This document shows, one piece after another, positions 27,202-34,149 of a stretch of DNA of 34,149 nucleotides. A program made the position numbers and the translations under genes. Origin of the DNA: Candidatus Methanophagales archaeon (GTDB lineage: Archaea; Halobacteriota; Syntropharchaeia; Alkanophagales; Methanospirareceae); the NCBI GenBank assembly GCA_003336485.1, contig QENH01000179.1, forward strand, positions 1 to 34,149. Direction: 5' to 3'. How positions within the stretch are numbered: the stretch's first letter is position 1; every line of letters begins with the position of its first letter. The notes under the pieces were generated by a model, which searched no databases, was not told the origin of the DNA, and was given only the letters and a program-made list of their open reading frames with translations.

Positions 27202-27792
27202 TTACCAAAAGAACTTTTTGTTCGTTCTGATGATTGCCCTTGCAGCTATTTTCGCAACCCTTAATGGCTCGGGCACTTTGCCATGTAAGATGAATTTTTT
27301 AAGCAGCGCACCCGCTTCTGCTTTTTGCATACCTAAAAAACGTATTAATATCTCGAAGTTATCATGTAATTTCACCGGCATACGGTTCCCAAGCATTCTA
27401 TAGGCCGCTATCCTGGAATCTCGCTCGCTTGCTGCAAAATGCTTGGTTATATGCTCTTCCAAACCGTCCGATTCCTCGTAAGTGACACAGATAAGCGGAA
27501 TACGCAGCTTTTTGTATACCGTCTTTATATCCACGATGTTAAACCAACTGATGACACATCCATTTAGCATCATCACGTTTACATCATCTCGCTGAAGAGA
27601 TTTGAAAAGCCGTAAAATCCCGGCGGTCGCATCCATTCCGCCTACGGCTATACGGTCGAAAGCAAAACCGTCTATTATGTTATCTGACCGCATAACGACA
27701 CCTGCAAGCACTGACTCCCCTTCTCCGCGCTTGAAGCTTTCTGCAATACCAAGTACTCTTATACCCTCTTTGTTTACATGCAACACCATCAC
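27202..27792 (-). CDS. DUF99/UPF0215 family protein
   Basis: VNKEGIRVLGIAESF, LAGVVMRSDNIIDGFAFDRIAVGGMDAT, IMMLNGC-like VNVMMLNGCVISWFNIVDI. Confidence 0.85.
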   Translation of the reverse strand: MMVLHVNKEGIRVLGIAESFKRGEGESVLAGVVMRSDNIIDGFAFDRIAVGGMDATAGILRLFKSLQRDDVNVMMLNGCVISWFNIVDIKTVYKKLRIPLICVTYEESDGLEEHITKHFAASERDSRIAAYRMLGNRMPVKLHDNFEILIRFLGMQKAEAGALLKKFILHGKVPEPLRVAKIAARAIIRTNKKFFW

Positions 27793-28277
27793 AAATAAGG
27801 GGTTCTCTCCCGCTCTTTCTGCTCCCTATACCTTCTTCTTAACACAGGGTCACTATTCATTCGCTCTATCTCCAGATCCAACTTCTCATCCAGCTTCGCT
27901 TGCTTTTCTGAGATATAGTCCGTAGAAAGAGCATTAGAAGAATCAGAGGAATATTGCTGCATACCGGCCATTATAATGGCAGGATCTGCCTTTTGTGGCG
28001 AGATCAACCCGAAAGGTACTGGTGCGCCTGCATCCATAAGCTTTCTTATCTCATCATCTGTTTTCCCTACTTCCGAGCCAAATCCTATCGCTTCATTACG
28101 TCCCGTATGCTCAATTTTTATCTGCCACATACGCTCAGGGCTGGAGATGAACATATCATAGCGACCTTTTGGATTTCGTCCGGATAGTACTCTCCAGTCT
28201 TCCCTATTCTTGCCCTTATCCCATTTCTCTTTTAGTATCTGTGTTATTTCCGCAGATGTTTTTATCCCCATTTTCAC
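27789..28277 (-). CDS. hypothetical protein overlapping DUF99 start by 4 nt
   Basis: Intact 162-aa ORF, co-directional and overlapping the DUF99 gene; no family recognised. Confidence 0.7.
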   Translation of the reverse strand: MKMGIKTSAEITQILKEKWDKGKNREDWRVLSGRNPKGRYDMFISSPERMWQIKIEHTGRNEAIGFGSEVGKTDDEIRKLMDAGAPVPFGLISPQKADPAIIMAGMQQYSSDSSNALSTDYISEKQAKLDEKLDLEIERMNSDPVLRRRYREQKERERTPYL

Positions 28278-28353
28278 GCCTCATAGTATAATTGCGCTAT
28301 AACGATATAAATTTTACTATTGCGAGAACAATTAAAATTTTAGGTTTAATTTA

Positions 28354-28932
28354 ATGATTGCGATAATCCTTGCAGGTGGGAAGAGTAGCAGAATGGGATG
28401 GCATGAGGGTGGTGAAAAGGCCGTTACAAAGATAGATGGAAAGCGACTAATAGATTTGGTTGTCAAGAGCGTTTCCGAATCAAAAGTGGCGGATTTTATC
28501 GTGGCTATTACGGACAACACACCAGAAACGGAGGTGCATTGCAAACGCGAGAGATATAAAACAGTAGCAACACCCGGAGCAGGTTATCACGAAGATTTAC
28601 AATATCTGCTCCTTCGTTATCCCGAATTTATATCAGTTGCATGTGACATTCCGTTTTTAAGAAGCAAACATATTAATGCGATGATAGACGCTTATACCTC
28701 GCACCGCATCAGCATCACAGGCGCTGTTCCCCGAGAGATAGTGCCAAAGACGGTGATACCAAGCTATACGTTCGTGCATGAAGGTAAAGAACTCGTTGCC
28801 TGTGGCATCAATGTGGTTACGAGTTCTAAAGATTCGATACCTTTTGTGTTTAAAGAGCCTTTACTGGGCATAAATGTTAATACGCGAGAGGATTTGCGAA
28901 TAGCTGATACCATATTACAGAAGTTAAAATGA
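28354..28932 (+). CDS. cobY: NTP transferase, CobY-like adenosylcobinamide-phosphate guanylyltransferase
   Basis: MIAIILAGGKSSRMG, EKAVTKIDGKRLIDLVV, ATPGAGYHEDLQYLL, VACDIPFL. Confidence 0.82.
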   Translation: MIAIILAGGKSSRMGWHEGGEKAVTKIDGKRLIDLVVKSVSESKVADFIVAITDNTPETEVHCKRERYKTVATPGAGYHEDLQYLLLRYPEFISVACDIPFLRSKHINAMIDAYTSHRISITGAVPREIVPKTVIPSYTFVHEGKELVACGINVVTSSKDSIPFVFKEPLLGINVNTREDLRIADTILQKLK

Positions 28933-28974
28933 GCTTTGAAGTAAAAGAGATATAAACAACTTACCTGTTTTCGT

Positions 28975-30153
28975 CTAACAACCTAACTTCACAATCGCCC
29001 CTTCATGTACTATAGCCGCAATATCATCCCGTGTCGCTCTCCTCACCACCCCTCTTATCGAGTGCCTCACATTACGCATATTTGGCGTGTCGTTTCTTAT
29101 CACCAACAAATTCGCCTTTTTACCCTCTTCTATGGACCCCATGAATTTTTCCTCATTCAGTATCTTTGCAGAATTGAGTGTGCACATCTTCAGTACTTCT
29201 CTTTCGTCGAGCCGAAAAATCTTGGCGATGAATTCCTGCTCGGAGAACATATTAGGCGAGTTGAGCATCACGTTATCCGTGCCAACACCCACAGTTAATC
29301 CTGATTCAAGCATTTGTGGCAAAGGCGGCAGTCCCATCCCGGTAACCAGATTTGACCGAATACACACAACCGCACCAATATCCAGATCATGCATCCTCGT
29401 GAAGTCCTGCTGTGATGCATGTATAAGATGCACGATGAAGTCGGGCTCAAGTTCTAGCGCGCCACTTATGTCTTCTGCATTCCTTTCACCTGCATGAAGT
29501 GCGAATATCTTACCCCTTCTCTTCGTATCATCGGCCAAAAATTTCAGGTCTGCCTGCGGATAGTCAGCCACACTGCTCAGCCCGATTCCATCACCAGCTT
29601 CAAAAAGCCCGTTAATATCTTCATCGCCACGCTTCGCTTCCCCGATCATTTCTGATCCGTCATCCCCAATTCGTAATTCGTAATTCGTAATTCGTAATTC
29701 CTTCATTCCTGCCGTGGGCCGGCCGAATGATTTTATACTTAATTTCTCGTGCCCTCCAGCCAGATCAAAAGCTTCCCCCAATGCTCGCAGACCAGAAATG
29801 CCACCTTCACGGAAATCCGCGAACATCTGTGTACCAGTAGCAAAAATGTCTGCAATGGCATCGCTCATCGCAAAAACAAGCGTTTCATGTGATGTTTCTC
29901 CCAATATCTTATGCTTATACCCACCGGGACCCACTAAGTGCTCTAACGGCATAAAATCCGGCTCTTTTGCTACGGAATCGCCGATGTGTGTATGTGCATT
30001 GACAAAAGATGGGATTATGATGCCTTCTACTGCTGATTCTATCTGCCCGTCACCTATTTCTTTCAGCTTCCCATCTTCTATTATCACATACCCCGCCCTT
30101 TCCTCGAATTCATCGCCATATACAACAGTCCCTGAAAGCGTTAGTTCGGTCAT
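28975..30153 (-). CDS. amidohydrolase family protein
   Basis: IIPSFVNAHTHIGDSV, FALHAGERNAED, FIVHLIHASQQD, VGVGTDNVMLNSPNMF, GSIEEGKKANLLVI. Confidence 0.88.
   Translation of the reverse strand: MTELTLSGTVVYGDEFEERAGYVIIEDGKLKEIGDGQIESAVEGIIIPSFVNAHTHIGDSVAKEPDFMPLEHLVGPGGYKHKILGETSHETLVFAMSDAIADIFATGTQMFADFREGGISGLRALGEAFDLAGGHEKLSIKSFGRPTAGMKELRITNYELRIGDDGSEMIGEAKRGDEDINGLFEAGDGIGLSSVADYPQADLKFLADDTKRRGKIFALHAGERNAEDISGALELEPDFIVHLIHASQQDFTRMHDLDIGAVVCIRSNLVTGMGLPPLPQMLESGLTVGVGTDNVMLNSPNMFSEQEFIAKIFRLDEREVLKMCTLNSAKILNEEKFMGSIEEGKKANLLVIRNDTPNMRNVRHSIRGVVRRATRDDIAAIVHEGAIVKLGC
29668..29700. repeat. tandem 7-bp repeat (attcgta / GAATTAC), 33 bp, copy C, inside the amidohydrolase gene
   Basis: Four full 7-mers plus 5 nt; on the coding strand gaattacgaattacgaattacgaattacgaatt = ELRITNYELRI. 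Confidence 0.95.
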
Positions 30154-30237
30154 TTGTGTATGATTAGAGTCTTTTATATAGGTATAGCAGGGGGTAAAAA
30201 ACCACGTGCAAAAACTAATAAGCTTTTCGGATATGTT

Positions 30238-30462
30238 TTACACCTTCTCCTTCACTACAAATTTAACCTCTGGTATCTCCTCCCCTTCTTTTAGTGGTAA
30301 GAGATTAAATTTCTCGAAGCCCAAAATTTCGCCGGTCTTTATATCTTTTTTTATTAAAAACTCCTCTTCTATTTCCTCACAAATAGCCTCTCTTGGCTCG
30401 CAAAACCACACATCCAAGGTATTTCCGACCCTATCAAACAGCACTAAGATTTCTTTTGCCAT
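30238..30462 (-). CDS. DUF2283-like small protein
   Basis: LVLFDRVGNTLDVWFCEPREAICEEIEEEFLIKKDIKTGEILGFEKFNLLP fits the DUF2283 pattern. Confidence 0.7.
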   Translation of the reverse strand: MAKEILVLFDRVGNTLDVWFCEPREAICEEIEEEFLIKKDIKTGEILGFEKFNLLPLKEGEEIPEVKFVVKEKV

Positions 30463-30650
30463 ATAACCTTGCCCTTCTTCATTTTATCTGCAATGTATGC
30501 AGTAATTATATAACCTTCATTGTTTAAATGCCTTACCTAAGATGGATGTTACTTCAAAATGAACTTGAGGCATGAATGACTATTAAGTTGTTTCTTTAAA
30601 AACCCGTTAGCATGTCGGTTTAAGGTCGGACTGATTGCGAAGCATTTTGA

Positions 30651-30671
30651 TCAAACTTTCCTAAAGTTTGA
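30651..30671. repeat. perfect 9-bp inverted repeat with 3-nt loop in an unexplained intergenic stretch
   Basis: tcaaacttt-cct-aaagtttga. Confidence 0.6.
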
Positions 30672-30885
30672 ACGAAAGGGTGAGTGATTGACTAGTGGAA
30701 GACCCATGTCATCATCAACCGTGTCTTGGAATATAGCAGAGGCCGAGGAAAGGAAGGAACTAATACGAGAAGTTTGACGGATACATAGTAGCGATGATGT
30801 CGGTGCCTGTGTTCAAAAACTTTTTAAATCTCAAATAGGCGCATATCCGTAAAGAATATAATGGATTATCTTTGTAGGTTTAATT

Positions 30886-31299
30886 ATGTCGAACGAAAGT
30901 AAACTTACCTCTCAGCCTGGTATAACCCCTAACGTTCCCGATAAATTGCAGGCTATTTTGGCAGAGTACAACGCACTAAGATTTGAAATTCAAAATCGTA
31001 GTAAATCCCAAAATCATATACTTGAAATTCATATCGCAATGTTGGCTTTTATCAGCGGGATTATAACTTCGCATCCAGAATATCTCAAATTGCTAATATT
31101 GATCATTCCAATTGAATCATCGATATTTGGATTGTGGTACTTGTTCCATAAGTTCAGTATAGAAGAGATTGGAGTCCATATTAAAAATGAAATTGAACCC
31201 AGAACTAATGAGCTTGTTCGTTGTCGTGCCATGTTGTGGGAAGGGTATGCTAATAGAAAAATCACTAAAAGTCTAGAGTCCACCTTTAAAAAAATTTGA
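30886..31299 (+). CDS. N-terminal part of a hypothetical membrane protein; frame broken at an A7 run
   Basis: MSNESKLTSQPGITPNV... with TM helices; terminates directly after the A7 run at 31288-31294. Confidence 0.6.
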   Translation: MSNESKLTSQPGITPNVPDKLQAILAEYNALRFEIQNRSKSQNHILEIHIAMLAFISGIITSHPEYLKLLILIIPIESSIFGLWYLFHKFSIEEIGVHIKNEIEPRTNELVRCRAMLWEGYANRKITKSLESTFKKI

Positions 31300-31537
31300 A
31301 AACACTACGTTTGCTTATCCTTCAGTTCTAACATTGATTCTAACAATTATTTTTATACTTCTTAGCATAATGCCGTCTGGAATCATTCAAAAAATACCAG
31401 AAATACTCATTTTGGTAGAGCCAGCAACTTTTTTAATAACTTCTTTCGGATGGATAATCGGTTTATTACTTTTCATACAATATATAAGGTTAAACAAAGA
31501 ATTTAAAAAACGACAACAAGAATTAAGAAAAAATTGA
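31295..31537 (+). CDS. C-terminal part of the same membrane protein in the next frame
   Basis: Frame 2 continues ...FKKFENTTFAYPSVLTLILTIIFILLSIMPSGIIQ...RKN* from the A7 run; the ORF track lists only the 31334 start. Confidence 0.55.
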   Translation, partial: FENTTFAYPSVLTLILTIIFILLSIMPSGIIQKIPEILILVEPATFLITSFGWIIGLLLFIQYIRLNKEFKKRQQELRKN

Positions 31538-31571
31538 AGAGCTATACATTCAAATATTACAATAGCAAATC

Positions 31572-32797
31572 ATGAAAATATTAAGAATTACAAGCCACTT
31601 TCATTCATATTACCCAGCGTTTCAGTATAAAAACCATCTCGACATTTTGAGGAAATACCATGCTATTGGTGGTATGCAGTCACAAATTTATATACTAACA
31701 AAGACTTTAGCGGAACTTGGAGTCAAACAAGAAGTAATTACGATTAAGCCTCCGTGGACTAAACGTATTGAAAATATAAATTCTGTCCGAATTAATCGAT
31801 TTGGATTACCCATACCAATTCGACGACAACTATATGAAATCCCAGCTTTAATTCAAGCTGTTCAGAGAGCTCCAGAAGATTTTGATTTAGTTCATTGTCA
31901 TAGTGGTGAAGATATTGCCGTAATTCCAATCGGGTTAGCGGCGGCTAAACGTGCTGGCATTCCTCTTGTTCTCACAATTCATAATAGTTGGATTTTTACC
32001 TATCGTGCAACAAAAAACACTCAAAGGATTAGGCAAACTTTAGGAAAGGAAATAGAAATATTGGGACTTCGACATGCCAATGTAGTTTGTACGCTTACTA
32101 AAAGAACCGCAAAACTCTTCTCGGAAAAGGCAAAAGTTGATCCTCAAAAGATATTTGTTATCCCGGACATGGTCGATTTGACACGCTTTCGTTCTAGAAA
32201 AAGTTTTGATGAGATCAAGATATTTGCCAAATATTATTGCATTCCAAAATCGCATAACTATATTGTATTTCATGGTCGTTTAGTTCCTCAAAAGGGTATA
32301 CTATACCTGCTGAGAGCAGCAGCCTTACTTAGAGAACAGGGCGAGGAGTTCGTGGTAATTATCTGCGGAGATGGACCAGAACGACAGAGGCTCGAAAAAG
32401 AAACAAAAAGACTGAAGCTATCTAAAATTGTTCTATTCACGCGATTTATTCACCATGATGACGTTCCGATACTCCTCAGCATTGCTAATATCTTCATTTT
32501 GCCGTCTATCTTTGAAGAGTTTGGAAGTACCTTATTAGAAGCTATGACTATGAAACTGCCCATCGTTGCCAGTCGAATAGGCGGGATACCAGAGATTATT
32601 AAACATAAAAAAAAAATGGTTTGCTTGTTCCTCCAATGGATGCTAAAAGTTTGGCGGATTCTATATCGGTTCTTCTGCATGACCCAAGTTTGGCGCATCA
32701 ACTCGGAGAACACGCTTATCGAGATGTCCTAAAATATGGTAATATACAAGTAGCAAAGAGGCTTAAAGGAGTATATGAAAAGGCTCTACAGGGGTAA
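31572..32797 (+). CDS. glycosyltransferase family 4 (GT-B), frame broken at an A10 run near the C-terminus
   Basis: GGMQSQIYILTKTLAELGVKQEVIT, VIPDMVDLTRF, FHGRLVPQKGILYLLRAA, FEEFGSTLLEAMTMKLPIVASRIGGIPEII. Removing one A at 32607-32616 restores KHKKNGLLVPPMDAKSLADSISVLLHDPSLAHQLGEHAYRDVLKYGNIQVAKRLKGVYEKALQG*. Confidence 0.85.
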
Positions 32798-32852
32798 GTA
32801 AAAAGCTCATTACAGAGGTAAGTGTTATTTCCCAAATCGTATTAGTTTACCG

Positions 32853-33137
32853 GTGATGAAAGTAAGAGGTGAGATACCCGAAGATTTAATGACGGGTGAT
32901 TGGGAAGAGAGCTGGATAGAAGAGGAAGGGGAGGTGGGAGAGATAACCAATTGCCCAAGATGTGGATCGAAGATAGCGCGAAAGGATTTTGATGTTGATT
33001 TCCTGGACGGTAAAATTACGGTTCATGGTTTTGAGCAGATGCAATGCACTAAATGTAGATATATATTCATGAATGCCGAACAGGCACAGTTATACGATGA
33101 TTTATATAAACATTTTATCAACTTCCACAAAGAGTAA
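32853..33137 (+). CDS. small zinc-ribbon protein
   Basis: NCPRCGSKIARKDFDVDFLDGKITVHGFEQMQCTKCRYIFMNAEQAQ: two CxxC knuckles; ATG at 32856 possible. Confidence 0.6.
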   Translation: MMKVRGEIPEDLMTGDWEESWIEEEGEVGEITNCPRCGSKIARKDFDVDFLDGKITVHGFEQMQCTKCRYIFMNAEQAQLYDDLYKHFINFHKE

Positions 33138-33163
33138 CAAATGAAAAGTAGGCACACAATAAA

Positions 33164-34149
33164 GAGGCTGTCCCACAAATAAATTATAAAATTTTATTGT
33201 ACATAAAGAGAATGACCGTAAATCGACATAAATCGAAAGTTCATGACACTCCGAGAGGAAATATGAATAAAAACCTAAATACTTGATACTCTAAATGCGA
33301 AATTAGCTACCAAACCCTTAATATTAGATAAAGCAGCCACACTGCTACCTAATTTACCCCACATCACCCTCAGATTATGAGCAGTACATACAAGATTATG
33401 CTCTATCTGCACATTTTCTAGCCCTCTTGTATGAAACTCCCGAAACTTCATATTTTGCTTTATGTTGCCGAAGGGCCATTCAACAGTCTCCTTACGCTTC
33501 TTGTATTCCTCTTTCCCTTTCTCGGAACACATTTTACCTGCCATCCGCCTACGTTCTGCCTCATAGTCATCACTCGTAATCTTTCTTTTTTTGCTTTTAC
33601 CGGCACATTCCTCCCTGAAAGGGCATTCCCCACAATTCGCACCATAATAGGTGTACTGTTGCTTACCTTTATACTCATACTCCCCCTTTCTGGTGAGTAC
33701 CTCACCATTAGGGCATATAAAATGGTCATTCTCTTCATCATACACAAACTTGTCCTTCGAATAAGGACTGTCTTTTACCTTCTTACCATTCATCTCTTGA
33801 GCCTGCTTGCTGTCGGGAATATAGCCATCCACCTCCTTCTCCTCCAAATACCGCAGGTTGGGACCGTTGAAGTAGCCATTATCCGCACTCACCTTTGTCC
33901 ATTCTGGCAAGCCGTCTATGTTCTCCACCGTCATTTCTAGCTGCGGCTGCAACTGGTAATGGTCAGTGCAGTCCTGAGTAACGGCATTAGCAAGAATTAT
34001 ACCCGAATCGTTGTCTGCCGTTATCTGAGGATTGTAGGATAACTCTTTACGTTTCTTCTTGTTTTCCATAAATCGTGATTCTGGATCAGTTATGCTGACG
34101 ACACCTTGTCCACTCTTTGTAAGCTCTTCCTCTGCCTTATCGAGCTTTT
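33164..34149 (-). mobile_element. IS1182-like insertion sequence, partial (runs off right edge)
   Basis: Transposase plus candidate terminal sequence gaggctgtcccacaaat at 33164-33180. Confidence 0.7.
33275..34149 (-). CDS. IS1182-family transposase, C-terminal part (truncated by window end)
   Basis: The frame continues upstream of the listed ATG to the window edge: ...AEEELTKSGQGVVSITDPESRFMENKKKRKELSYNPQITADNDSGIILANAVTQDCTDHYQL; YGANCGECPFREECAGK; KRKETVEWPFGNIKQNMKFREFHTRGLENVQIEHNLVCTAHNLRVM. Confidence 0.85.
   Translation of the reverse strand, partial: KLDKAEEELTKSGQGVVSITDPESRFMENKKKRKELSYNPQITADNDSGIILANAVTQDCTDHYQLQPQLEMTVENIDGLPEWTKVSADNGYFNGPNLRYLEEKEVDGYIPDSKQAQEMNGKKVKDSPYSKDKFVYDEENDHFICPNGEVLTRKGEYEYKGKQQYTYYGANCGECPFREECAGKSKKRKITSDDYEAERRRMAGKMCSEKGKEEYKKRKETVEWPFGNIKQNMKFREFHTRGLENVQIEHNLVCTAHNLRVMWGKLGSSVAALSNIKGLVANFAFRVSSI

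Noticed and set aside
29668-29700. GAATTAC array considered as a CRISPR or telomere-like repeat
   Set aside because: No spacers, short, internal to a gene and present as isolated short arrays; treated as a microsatellite-like insertion.

Overview
The window looks archaeal, most likely a euryarchaeon of the ANME-1/Methanophagales or Syntrophoarchaeum type. This rests on TFB, ribosomal protein L21e, RNase HII, a CobY-like enzyme and DUF99, with TATA-like promoters; the lineage is inference and needs a search. The left edge carries an AAA ATPase (truncated by the window) plus a subtilase, resembling the IetAS defence/toxin-antitoxin pair. Next come proB, an MscS channel, a MATE transporter, a Na+/Ca2+ exchanger, and an RHH-Yip1-COG1361-ABC operon. 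From about 11.7 to 22.1 kb lies an almost entirely minus-strand signalling block: several histidine kinases, a coiled-coil/PD-(D/E)XK-like protein, a two-domain KaiC-like ATPase and two tandem winged-helix paralogs. Several genes in this block look like internal-deletion products: a REC/HATPase chimera lacking both phospho-acceptor regions, a Cache/PAS sensor kinase split by a frameshift, and a collapsed DUF4143 ATPase. From 22 to 30 kb is a housekeeping stretch: MBL hydrolase, class II HMG-CoA reductase, L21e, tRNA-Val, TrxB, RNase HII, TFB, DUF99, CobY and an amidohydrolase. From 30.5 kb to the end is a visibly AT-rich region, where two adjacent genes are each broken at a poly-A run by one extra A, followed by an IS1182-like transposase running off the right edge. 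Other highlights are a 7-bp GAATTAC tandem repeat, found just after two kinase stop codons and also in-frame inside the amidohydrolase; a dispersed ~55-bp inverted-repeat element; and a perfect 13-bp hairpin between L21e and the tRNA. No CRISPR array was seen.
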